This document shows positions 44,529 through 52,698 of a stretch of 64,000 bases of DNA, in pieces. Below the pieces are notes generated by a model. The model saw only the letters and a program-made list of their open reading frames with translations, ran no database searches and was not told where the DNA came from. This DNA comes from Marinospirillum sp031581385 (GTDB lineage Bacteria > Pseudomonadota > Gammaproteobacteria > Pseudomonadales > Halomonadaceae), in assembly GCF_044810985.1 (NCBI RefSeq), contig NZ_CP085242.1, forward strand, positions 2,356,001-2,420,000, written 5' to 3'. The stretch's first letter is position 1. Each line of letters starts with the position of its first letter. The translations under genes were made by a program, and so were the position numbers.

Positions 44529-45569
44529 ATGCGTGAACACTATTCCACCAGTCTGCAGGTGCTTCTGGGGCTGGGTATTCTGTATACCCTCTACCTGGCC
44601 CATGAAATCATTCTGCCGATTGTCCTGGCCTTCATGGTCAGCCTTCTGTTGTCCCCTCTGGTGATTAAAGCGCACAAGAAATGGCACCTGCCCAAGCCCG
44701 TGAGTGCCCTGGGTCTGCTGCTGGTACTGGTGCTTTTACTGGGCGGCCTGGTGACCAGCATTGCGGCACCAGCACTGGAATGGGCTGAAAAAGCCCCGCA
44801 AAGTATTTCCCGACTGCTGGTGGGTGAGAATGAATTTCGAAGCCAGCTGGACAAGTTGACTGAATCAGCGCGCCAACTGGAAGAGTCCATGGGGGAGCTT
44901 TCCGATAACAAGGCACAAACGGTCATTTTGCAAACCGATTCCTGGCGTAATCAGCTGGCCAGCAATGCCCAGCAAACACTGGTCGGTCTTGCCCTGGCAC
45001 TGGCCCTGACCTACTTCTTTCTGGTCAGCGGTGATCGCCTGATTCTCAACTGGGTTCGCCAGGTTTCCAAAGAAAGGCGGCGCACCCTGTTGCAGATTGT
45101 CAGAGCCAGCCAGCAGCAGGTAGCCCGTTTTCTGGGTGTTTTTACCCTGACCAATTTCAGCGTGGGCTTGGTGATGGGTGTGATCTGCTGGCTTGTCGGC
45201 CTGCCGACACCGGTGTTCTGGGGTTTTATCGCCGGGCTGTCCCGCTTCATTCCCTACCTGGGGGTGATGAGCACCATGGTTCTGCTGGCCGTGGTTTCAG
45301 TGAGTCACTTTGATGCTCTGGGCTGGATGCTGGTTGCACCCCTGTCTTACATGTTGCTGACCGGTTTTGTCGGGGCTGTGGTCGAGCCTTATGTGCATGG
45401 CTATCGCATGGCCATTAACCCCGTGATCATTTTCCTGTCCATCTTTTTCTGGGGCTGGCTCTGGGGGCCGGTTGGTTTTTTCCTGGCACTTCCCCTGATG
45501 ACCGTGATTCAACTGGTGCTTTCCCAGATACCGGCGTTGAGACCGATTTACAAGGTGATTGCCCGGTGA
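44529..45569 (+). CDS. AI-2E family (PerM-type) membrane transporter
   Basis: A 346-residue membrane protein with about eight hydrophobic segments, in the pattern TM1-2-3 (YLAHEIILPIVLAFMVSLLL), a soluble loop of about 90 residues (AQTVILQTDSWRNQLASNAQ), then TM4-8. The segments GFIAGLSRFIPYLGVMSTMV and FLALPLMTVIQLVLSQIPAL are typical of the family. Members include a putative autoinducer-2 exporter and sodium/proton antiporters; the function here is unknown. The ATG at 44529 is divergent from the amidoligase gene. Confidence 0.88.
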   Translation: MREHYSTSLQVLLGLGILYTLYLAHEIILPIVLAFMVSLLLSPLVIKAHKKWHLPKPVSALGLLLVLVLLLGGLVTSIAAPALEWAEKAPQSISRLLVGENEFRSQLDKLTESARQLEESMGELSDNKAQTVILQTDSWRNQLASNAQQTLVGLALALALTYFFLVSGDRLILNWVRQVSKERRRTLLQIVRASQQQVARFLGVFTLTNFSVGLVMGVICWLVGLPTPVFWGFIAGLSRFIPYLGVMSTMVLLAVVSVSHFDALGWMLVAPLSYMLLTGFVGAVVEPYVHGYRMAINPVIIFLSIFFWGWLWGPVGFFLALPLMTVIQLVLSQIPALRPIYKVIAR

Positions 45570-45602
45570 AATGTACAACAAAAGTAAGAGAGTTTAATTT
45601 TC

Positions 45603-47288
45603 ATGCAAACAATCAACTGCCCCAGGCTTATTGAGCGGGTCATGGCCAATACACTGGAATCAATAATGATTTCAGATCGGCGTGGCCGCATCATCAAGGT
45701 TAATAATGCCTTTACCCGGATTACCGGTTACAGCGAATCAGAAGCCCTGGGTCAGACCCCGGCCATGCTGCGCTCAGAGCGCCATCCCCCCAGTTTTTAT
45801 GCTGCCATGCGGGCAGAAATAGATCACCGTGGCAGCTGGTCGGGAGAAGTCTGGAATCGTCGCAAAACCGGTGAGATATACCTGCAGTGGCTTTCCATCA
45901 ATGCGCTTGAAGACGAAAAGGGTTATGTCAGCCACTATGTAGCGATTTCGCATGACCTGAGTGAGTTGAGGGCCAGGGAAGCCGAGGTTGAATTTCTGGC
46001 ATTCAATGACCCCCTGACCCGTCTGGGCAATCGCCAGCTTTTGATGAATCGTCTGGATCAGGCGCTGGCCAGTTGCCGTGAAAAAGGCGAGGTTCTGGGG
46101 CTGATGGTGCTGGATGTGGGACGCTTGCGACCCATCAATGATCATTTTGGTATGCGGGCCGGGGACGAGGTCATCTGCACCCAGGCTGAGCGTCTGCACC
46201 TGCTGGCAGAAGCTTCGGATACCCTGGTGCGCCTGCAGGGCGACACCTTTGCTCTTTTACGCCACAGTCAGGCCAGCGTTGCCGACATGACTCACCTGGC
46301 AGAAAGAATCATCAAGGATCTGAGCCGGGGCATTACCCTGCAGGATAAATCCCTGTTGATGCGGCCCAGCCTGGGGATTGCGCTTTTCCCCCAGGATGCA
46401 ATGAACAAGGAAAACCTGATCCAGGCGGCGGAAAGTGCTCAAATGCAGGCCAAAAGCCAGGGCCGCAAGATGTTTCGGTTTTTTGATCATGGTCAGCACA
46501 GTGAACAGCAACGTCAGCTGATCATAGAGCACGACCTGGGTGAGCTGATCATTGCCCGCAAGCATACCGGTCTGGAGCTTTATTATCAGCCGAAAATGTG
46601 TCTGGTCAGTCAAACGGTCTGTGGTGCCGAGGCTCTGTTGCGCTGGCAGCATCCCAGTCTGGGCTGGATTTCACCCGGTGAGTTTATTCCTGTTGCCGAA
46701 CAAACCCATCTCTGTGTGCGCCTGGATCGCTGGGTGATCAAACAGGCCTTGCAACAGATCAAAAGCTGGCAACAACAAGGTGTTGACGTTCCCAGTATTG
46801 CGGTGAATCTTTCAGCGCATCAGCTGGATCAGGAAGACTTTGCAAGCTGGCTGGCCTCAGAAGTCGCGCATGAAGGCCTGAACCCCAGTGTGATTCAACT
46901 GGAAATCACCGAAGGAGCCATGATCCGTAACGGCGAGGCTGCCGTTGCTCTTCTTGAGCAGTTACAGGGACAAGGCTTCAGCATTTCCCTGGATGACTTT
47001 GGTACCGGCTATTCCAGCCTGTCTTACCTCGACAGCCTGCCACTGAATGAACTGAAAATAGACCGCAGTTTTTTACAAAGAATAGACCGGGACGAGCGTT
47101 CCCTGAAGCTGCTGAGAGCTATCGCCGGGCTGGCACTCAGCCTGGATTTGCAGGTGGTGGTTGAGGGCGTGGAAACTGATCGTCAGGTGGCCTTGTTAAG
47201 CCAGTTCGGCCATATCAAGGTGCAGGGGTTTTATTTTTACCGGCCTCTGCCTGCGGCTGAGTTCAGGGAGCTGCTAGACCTCCAGTAA
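45603..47288 (+). CDS. PAS-degenerate GGDEF-EAL protein, probable cyclic-di-GMP phosphodiesterase
   Basis: A 561-residue cytoplasmic protein. A PAS domain (residues about 10-130) is followed by a GGDEF-like domain in which the motif is changed to RLQGDTF (GGDEF absent), so cyclase activity is not expected. The EAL domain begins near 325; GAEALLRWQHPSLGWISPGE, SLDDFGTGYSSLSYLDSLPL and QLEITEGAMIRNG are intact. The last part reads KVQGFYFYRPLP instead of QGYYFSRPLP. Thus it probably degrades cyclic-di-GMP, with the degenerate GGDEF as a possible GTP-sensing module. It lies 33 bases after the AI-2E transporter gene. Confidence 0.9.
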   Translation: MQTINCPRLIERVMANTLESIMISDRRGRIIKVNNAFTRITGYSESEALGQTPAMLRSERHPPSFYAAMRAEIDHRGSWSGEVWNRRKTGEIYLQWLSINALEDEKGYVSHYVAISHDLSELRAREAEVEFLAFNDPLTRLGNRQLLMNRLDQALASCREKGEVLGLMVLDVGRLRPINDHFGMRAGDEVICTQAERLHLLAEASDTLVRLQGDTFALLRHSQASVADMTHLAERIIKDLSRGITLQDKSLLMRPSLGIALFPQDAMNKENLIQAAESAQMQAKSQGRKMFRFFDHGQHSEQQRQLIIEHDLGELIIARKHTGLELYYQPKMCLVSQTVCGAEALLRWQHPSLGWISPGEFIPVAEQTHLCVRLDRWVIKQALQQIKSWQQQGVDVPSIAVNLSAHQLDQEDFASWLASEVAHEGLNPSVIQLEITEGAMIRNGEAAVALLEQLQGQGFSISLDDFGTGYSSLSYLDSLPLNELKIDRSFLQRIDRDERSLKLLRAIAGLALSLDLQVVVEGVETDRQVALLSQFGHIKVQGFYFYRPLPAAEFRELLDLQ

Positions 47289-47496
47289 ATAGGATTATCG
47301 GGATACCATTAAAAAAAGCCGCACCCTTACTGCCCGCAGCTATTGACCAGGCCAGCAATACACTCACTGGTTCCTGTCTGGATGAATCCAAGCTTTCCAA
47401 GCTAGAATCATCTTCCAGAAAACCAGGATCAGTATTTCTTTTCAATAGGTCAATAAAAAGCTGTATCTGCCAATACAGCTCGTCATAACCATACAT
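47263..47496 (-). CDS. Hypothetical short ORF, doubtful
   Basis: The 306-base gap between the PAS-GGDEF-EAL gene and the CheD fusion holds only this minus-strand frame of 77 codons from the ATG at 47496 (open to a TTG at 47538). It begins MYGYDELYWQIQLFIDLLKR and ends in a hydrophobic stretch (AAFFNGIPIILFTGGLAAP). There is no good ribosome-binding site, and it overlaps the end of the EAL gene by 26 bases. A perfect 7-bp hairpin (CAACAAA 47533-47539, TTTGTTG 47549-47555) lies just upstream. I do not recognise it. Confidence 0.3.
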   Translation of the reverse strand: MYGYDELYWQIQLFIDLLKRNTDPGFLEDDSSLESLDSSRQEPVSVLLAWSIAAGSKGAAFFNGIPIILFTGGLAAP

Positions 47497-47594
47497 AATT
47501 GATGCATCCGAAAACTTGATTAATTTATAACGCAACAAATTCCTTGGGTTTGTTGAAGTTCTAATTTAATTTGGTCATTCTTATTTACCATCTT

Positions 47595-48500
47595 TCAATC
47601 AGCAAATTTACTGAGTGCATGAAACATTCTTTGCTTTAGTGCCGGAATGCGGATAGGCTTGTTGATAAAATCCGATGCACCTGATTCAAAAGCTGTTGCC
47701 ATAGAGTTAATATCTTCGTTTCCTGTTAGTATCAATACAGGCACTTCAGCGGCAAGCTGTCTTAAATGGCTGCAGCATTCATAACCATCCATAATGGGCA
47801 TCTCTACATCTAGAATAACCAAGTCCGGCTGGTGCAATTTAAAAGCCTGTATACCGTCAGCTCCATTTTCGGCAACAAATACTTCATAGCCCTCTTCTTC
47901 AAGGCTCTTGGAAAGCAGGCTGCGGGTCACTTTAGAGTCATCGACCACCAGAATACGAGTTACTTTTTTTGGTTCAGGTTCTTTGATTACCTTGTCAGTG
48001 ACAGAAACAAACTTACAGCTTGCCTGGCCGGTTATAGGGTCAAACAGTACTTTACGATAGCCTTGCTCCCCAACATCCGCCTCAATAATCCTGATTTTTT
48101 CCTGCATCAAAAGCGCAAAGGCCTGAGCTGCATTGAGCTCGCCGACATGGTTGGATTCAGTACCCGACTGCCGCATAATTCTTTGGACTTTGCTGTTTTC
48201 CAGCATATTGCCGCCGCCATAGATGCAAGCTTGATATTCATGCAGTTCTGTCTGTTTTTCTTCAGCCAGCTTTCTGAATAGTGCGAGACAATCATCACCG
48301 TATCGTGGATCGAGTTTTTTTTCTGATAAGGCTTTCCCACGAACAGGTAAGGCAAAATGGCACATACCACCCAGACGCTTTTGGGGGTGCCAAAGGGTAA
48401 TGGCAACACAAGAACCCAACAGTGTTTGCAGATGTCGGCTACCTTTCCCGAAAACCAACTCACCAATTTTCAAAACAATTTTCTGATTATTAGATTCCAT
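47595..48500 (-). CDS. cheD: CheD deamidase fused to a receiver domain
   Basis: A 301-residue fusion. Residues 1-165 are CheD: Thr26, Cys31 (QTLLGSCVAITLWHP) and His48 (GGMCHFALP) have the spacing of the catalytic triad that deamidates Gln in chemoreceptors. Residues about 180-300 are a receiver: ILVVDDSKVTRSLLSKSLEE, phosphorylatable Asp in VILDVEMPIMDGYECC, Lys in FINKPIRIPA. CheD is normally a single domain, so this receiver could put deamidation under CheA control. It is the last gene of the chemosensory operon; 22 bases separate it from cheB. Confidence 0.92.
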   Translation of the reverse strand: MESNNQKIVLKIGELVFGKGSRHLQTLLGSCVAITLWHPQKRLGGMCHFALPVRGKALSEKKLDPRYGDDCLALFRKLAEEKQTELHEYQACIYGGGNMLENSKVQRIMRQSGTESNHVGELNAAQAFALLMQEKIRIIEADVGEQGYRKVLFDPITGQASCKFVSVTDKVIKEPEPKKVTRILVVDDSKVTRSLLSKSLEEEGYEVFVAENGADGIQAFKLHQPDLVILDVEMPIMDGYECCSHLRQLAAEVPVLILTGNEDINSMATAFESGASDFINKPIRIPALKQRMFHALSKFAD

Positions 48501-48522
48501 TATATTACTCTCCCGAAGTGGA

Positions 48523-49584
48523 TTACTGAGCCACTTTCAAAATACTGGCTGCCATCCACTCCAGTGCTACCTGTTTTTCCACACCACCGATGAGCCAGGC
48601 TTCTCTTGGCATACCATAAACAACGCTTGATTGTTCGTCCTGGCCCAAGGTTCTGGCTCCAGCATCCCGCATTTCTTTTAAACCTGTAGCACCATCGTCC
48701 CCCATGCCGGTCAGAATCACGCCTATAGCATTAGAACCGGCATTTTGAGCAGTGGAGCGAAAGAGAACATCAACTGAAGGTCGGTGACGACTGACCAGTG
48801 GGCCGTCATTGATTTCAACGTAGTAGCGGGCACCACTTCGTTTGACGAGCAGGTGTTTGTTCCCAGGTGCAATCAAGGCTTGGCCAGGTAAAAGAGAGTC
48901 ATTATCTTCAGCTTCTTTAACCCGAATTTTACAAAGGTCATTAAGACGTTGTGAAAAAGAGCGGGTAAAGCCTTCCGGCATATGCTGGACTACAACTAAA
49001 GGTGGGCAGGTGACCGGCATCGATTGAAGAAGCACACGCAAAGCCTCCGTACCACCCGTAGAGGCGCCTATGGCCACGATTTTATCTGTGGTTTCCTGCA
49101 AGGCGCTTTTGCGAAGCGGAGCAACAACGGCATCGGCATTTTGTTTGGCGACAGCCTGGAGCCTGGGAGTGGCAGTCAGTTTTTTGAGTTTTGCTTGGGC
49201 TGCGCCTTTAACAGCTTCGAGTATTTGCAAGCGAGATTCTTCAAAAAAATGGCGAGCCACCAAACTGGGTTTGGTAATGATACTGACGGCCCCGGCTTCC
49301 AGTGCTTCAACCAGAGTTGCAGAGCCCTGAGTGGTCAAGGTCGAACAGATCACCACTGGAATCGGGTGCTGGCTCATGATTCTACGCAGAAAGGTAAGCC
49401 CATCCATCCGTGGCATTTCCACATCCAGCGTGATCACATCCGGCTTGAGTTGCCGCATCTTTTCAACAGCAGCATAGGGGTCAGATGCTGTCCCCACGAC
49501 TTCGATTTGTGGATCACTGGACAGGATCTGGGTGAGGCTTTGACGAACCAAAGCGGAGTCATCAACGATAAGCACCTTGATCAT
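48523..49584 (-). CDS. cheB: Chemotaxis response regulator/protein-glutamate methylesterase
   Basis: A 353-residue CheB. A receiver (VLIVDDSALVRQSLTQILSS; Asp in ITLDVEMPRMDGLTF) is linked to the methylesterase domain with the catalytic Ser in AIGASTGGTEALR, His in VVQHMPEGFTRSFSQRLND and Asp in LTGMGDDGATGLKEM. It removes methyl groups from chemoreceptors when phosphorylated by CheA. Its start overlaps the end of cheR by four bases (ATGA), coupling the two opposing enzymes. Confidence 0.96.
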   Translation of the reverse strand: MIKVLIVDDSALVRQSLTQILSSDPQIEVVGTASDPYAAVEKMRQLKPDVITLDVEMPRMDGLTFLRRIMSQHPIPVVICSTLTTQGSATLVEALEAGAVSIITKPSLVARHFFEESRLQILEAVKGAAQAKLKKLTATPRLQAVAKQNADAVVAPLRKSALQETTDKIVAIGASTGGTEALRVLLQSMPVTCPPLVVVQHMPEGFTRSFSQRLNDLCKIRVKEAEDNDSLLPGQALIAPGNKHLLVKRSGARYYVEINDGPLVSRHRPSVDVLFRSTAQNAGSNAIGVILTGMGDDGATGLKEMRDAGARTLGQDEQSSVVYGMPREAWLIGGVEKQVALEWMAASILKVAQ

Positions 49585-50444
49585 AATGCTGGCCTCGATT
49601 TCAAGGAGTGAACCGTGGGGATCAGCTGTTCAAAGTACGCTCGACAAGAGCCCAGGCTTTCCGAATGGCCAATAAATAGCAGTCCCTCTTTGACCAGGCG
49701 TGATGCCAGTTGTCTGACGACCTTATCCCGATCCTCCGGGCTGAAATATATCATGACATTACGGCAGAAAATCACATCAAAAGTGGGTAGGTCGGAATAG
49801 CGCCCGGTAATCAAGTTAAACTGATCGAATTCAACGCGATTGCGCAGCTCCGGTGCCATGCGGATTAATTGCTTTTTAGGGTCTTTACTGCGCAGTAAAT
49901 AGCGCTTTCTGAGGGCTTCAGAGACCGGGGCAATGCGCTGATGGTCATAAACAGCTGTTTTAGCTGTGGCTAAGGCGCTGGGGGCGATATCAGTCGCCCA
50001 CAAGGTGAAATGAAAGCCGGGAAGCTGACGTTCCAGTTCACAGAGCACCATCGCCAGAGTGTAGGGTTCTTCGCCGCTTGAACCGGCAGAACACCAAACC
50101 TTGAGCGGTCGAGTCCAGCCTGTTTTTTTCAAGGGAGCTAGCTGGTTTTTAACGTGCTGCATGAGAAATGCAAAGTGCGCAGGCTCACGAAAGAAATCCG
50201 TTTTGTTCGTGGTCAGGGCATCCAACATCAAAAGCTGCTCTGCCGCTTCCCCTTCGCTAGAAAAAGCAAAGTCGAGATAGGCCCGAATGCTGGGGTAGCC
50301 TGTTGCCCTCAACCGTCGGCGCAAGCGGGTTTCCACCAGACTGCGCTTATGCTCAGGCAATTGAATACCGGCAATGCGCTCAATAAAAGCGGCAACTCGC
50401 TTATGATCATCCGCAGTCAGTCCATCCTGCTCAGGTTGCATCAT
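49581..50444 (-). CDS. cheR: Chemotaxis protein methyltransferase
   Basis: A 287-residue CheR. The N-terminal helical domain (LPEHKRSLVETRLRRRLRAT) precedes the SAM-binding domain with VWCSAGSSGEEPYTLAMVLC and FDVIFCRNVMIYFSPEDRDK. It methylates Glu residues of chemoreceptors using S-adenosylmethionine. It has no pentapeptide-binding insertion that I can recognise. It is two bases downstream of cheW. Confidence 0.95.
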   Translation of the reverse strand: MMQPEQDGLTADDHKRVAAFIERIAGIQLPEHKRSLVETRLRRRLRATGYPSIRAYLDFAFSSEGEAAEQLLMLDALTTNKTDFFREPAHFAFLMQHVKNQLAPLKKTGWTRPLKVWCSAGSSGEEPYTLAMVLCELERQLPGFHFTLWATDIAPSALATAKTAVYDHQRIAPVSEALRKRYLLRSKDPKKQLIRMAPELRNRVEFDQFNLITGRYSDLPTFDVIFCRNVMIYFSPEDRDKVVRQLASRLVKEGLLFIGHSESLGSCRAYFEQLIPTVHSLKSRPAL

Positions 50445-50446
50445 CT

Positions 50447-50962
50447 TTAAACGTCCTGATGTTCCAATGCTTTATCCATGACCTTTTGCAGCTCATCCGA
50501 TGAAAAAACCCGTGATAAACGTAAAAGGATAATGAAGTCTTCATCAATGCGAGCCATGCCGTAGATATAGGCCGCATTGATTTTGTTGCCGATCTTCGGT
50601 GGTGGGCTGATCTGCTCTGCCGGGATATCAACCACTTGCTGAACACGATCAGCCAGGATACCCAGCGGCGTATTTTCGCCTTCAATTATCACATGAATAA
50701 TAATAATGCAGGTATCCACTGTCGGTTCTTTGACTTGCAGACCAAAATGAGGCCGCAAATCCACCACCGGGATGACTTTACCGCGCAGATTGATCACGCC
50801 CAGCATAAATTCAGGTGTTCTGGGAACGCGTGTTGCCTTGCGGTACTCAAGAACCTCCTGAATACCACTGATTTCGACACCAAACCCCTCGTTACCCAGT
50901 TGGAAAGTCAGTACCTGGAGCTGATCCGGCATTTCCGGGTTAGATTCATGGGAACCAGTCAT
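50447..50962 (-). CDS. cheW: Chemotaxis coupling protein
   Basis: A 171-residue CheW. The ATG at 50962 follows AAGGAGGTTGGCT, so it is preferred to a TTG two codons upstream. QVLTFQLGNEGFGVEISGIQ, then VPRTPEFMLGVINLRGKVIP and VVDLRPHFGL, are the core of the double SH3-like barrel that links receptors to CheA. It lies between a chemoreceptor gene (11 bases) and cheR. Confidence 0.95.
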   Translation of the reverse strand: MTGSHESNPEMPDQLQVLTFQLGNEGFGVEISGIQEVLEYRKATRVPRTPEFMLGVINLRGKVIPVVDLRPHFGLQVKEPTVDTCIIIIHVIIEGENTPLGILADRVQQVVDIPAEQISPPPKIGNKINAAYIYGMARIDEDFIILLRLSRVFSSDELQKVMDKALEHQDV

Positions 50963-50973
50963 AGCCAACCTCC

Positions 50974-52668
50974 TTAATAGCGTACAAAGTCATCGTCATC
51001 CAGAGCAATATTGACACCGGAATCTGAGATAGCAGGGGGTTGGGTAGTTTTGGCTTTTCTATTATTGGAAGCCGAGGGTTTTTGCTCGGATTTGGCGGAT
51101 CTATTTATTGTGTCCGTTGCGGATTTATCTTTGCTCTCTCTACCTTTCTGATCAGAGCCATCAACACGGAAAAACCCCACGGTCTCGTACATGGCCTCAG
51201 CCTGAGCGGACAACTCTTCAGAGCTGGCGGCCATTTCCTCCGCTGCTGCCGCACTTTGCTGAACCACTTGATCCAGCTGCTGCAATGCCTTGTTGATTTC
51301 AGCAGCACCTTTATCCTGCTCAACAGCAGCAGCACTGATTTCCTGCACTAGGCTGGAGTTTTTCATGATGCTCGGCAAAAGCTCAGCCAATTTTGCACCG
51401 GCACGCTCAGAAACCTCCAGGCTATTTCGTGAGTAGTCGACAATCTCACTGGCTGCTTTCTGACTACGCTCAGCCAGCTTACGAACCTCCGCAGCTACGA
51501 CTGTGAAGCCTTTACCATGTTCGCCCGCACGGGCGGCCTCTATGGCTGCATTGAGTGCCAACAGATTGGTCTGGCGAGCTATTTCTTCAATGATGCCAAT
51601 CTTTTCAGCGATTAGCTTCATCGCTGTCACAGCCTCATTAACGGCCTGACCTGTTTCCTGGGCTTCACTGGCTGCCTGCTGTGCAATCTGTTCGGTCTGG
51701 CGGGCATTGTCCGCTGTTTGGGCTATGTTTGCAGTCATTTGCTCCATGGATGAGGATACTTCTTCAAGGGAGGAGGCCTGTTCAGTTGCACCCTGGGCAA
51801 TTTGCTGTCCGGTACTGCTCATCTCCACACTGCCGGAAGATACGTTGCCGGAGGACTCCTTGATTTCTGCCACGATCTCCCGAATGCGGGCATTCATGTT
51901 GCGCAGTACGCCATAAAGGTCAGTATCACTGGCAGCAGGATCAAAGTGATAATTAAGGTCGCCGTTACCGATGCGCGTTGCAATCATACTGATCAGAGAA
52001 ATTCTGCGAATAATCAGGAAGGCCACCAAAAGTGTGATCAAGGTCGAGACCGCAAGGGTCATTAACAGGGTATTGCGTGCTTCCACATAGCGCTCCTGCC
52101 CTCGACTAATAGAATCTGCAGCCAGTTCATCCATGGTGCTAATCAGCTGAAGTACAATTAAATCAGCCTCCTGCAGTTCTTTTTCACCTTCCTGCTCCTG
52201 GAGCAGATAGGCTTGGCGGTTTTGCTGCTGTATTTCCTCAAGGGTCGCGCCACCATCAAGGGTCAGATTAGCAATGCTCTGTATCTTGAGGGCTGCCTGT
52301 TGGAAATTATCCACTTGCTCTCTCAAGGAAGTGATCAAGCGCTGGGTTTCAGGGGCAGCTGCTTGTTCAAGGTTGCTCAAGGCAGTCTCAATATTAGCAA
52401 TGGCTTGCTGAATTTGCTGTGAATAAAGGGTTTTGTTTGCTTGTGTACGTGCCAGAATGTACTTGGAGGTCAGACGATCAATATCCATAAAGTTTGCCCT
52501 GACGCGGTTACTGAGTAAGCGCTGCTCAATCGGGCCGTTGACGATTTCTGCCAGACGTTCATTGGAGCGATCCAGAGAGCTTAAACTGGTGTAGTTGGTG
52601 AACACCATTAAGGCAATCAGAAGGCCAAAGCCAACATAAAGCAGGGTTTTGAGTGTAATGCGAATCAT
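50974..52668 (-). CDS. Methyl-accepting chemotaxis protein within the che operon
   Basis: A 564-residue chemoreceptor. TM1 (LLYVGFGLLIALMVFTNYTS) and TM2 (LLMTLAVSTLITLLVAFLII, about residue 200) enclose a helical periplasmic domain of about 170 residues, probably four-helix-bundle type. A HAMP follows (TRIGNGDLNYHFDPAASDTD), then the signalling domain with the tip ARQTNLLALNAAIEAARAGE and AERSQKAASEI. The C-terminal linker of about 60 residues is low-complexity and ends in an acidic-aromatic tail, DDDDFVRY. It precedes cheW and is likely the main input for this operon's CheA. Confidence 0.93.
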   Translation of the reverse strand: MIRITLKTLLYVGFGLLIALMVFTNYTSLSSLDRSNERLAEIVNGPIEQRLLSNRVRANFMDIDRLTSKYILARTQANKTLYSQQIQQAIANIETALSNLEQAAAPETQRLITSLREQVDNFQQAALKIQSIANLTLDGGATLEEIQQQNRQAYLLQEQEGEKELQEADLIVLQLISTMDELAADSISRGQERYVEARNTLLMTLAVSTLITLLVAFLIIRRISLISMIATRIGNGDLNYHFDPAASDTDLYGVLRNMNARIREIVAEIKESSGNVSSGSVEMSSTGQQIAQGATEQASSLEEVSSSMEQMTANIAQTADNARQTEQIAQQAASEAQETGQAVNEAVTAMKLIAEKIGIIEEIARQTNLLALNAAIEAARAGEHGKGFTVVAAEVRKLAERSQKAASEIVDYSRNSLEVSERAGAKLAELLPSIMKNSSLVQEISAAAVEQDKGAAEINKALQQLDQVVQQSAAAAEEMAASSEELSAQAEAMYETVGFFRVDGSDQKGRESKDKSATDTINRSAKSEQKPSASNNRKAKTTQPPAISDSGVNIALDDDDFVRY

Positions 52669-52698
52669 AATCTTTATTCCTTTAAGACATTTAAGCAG

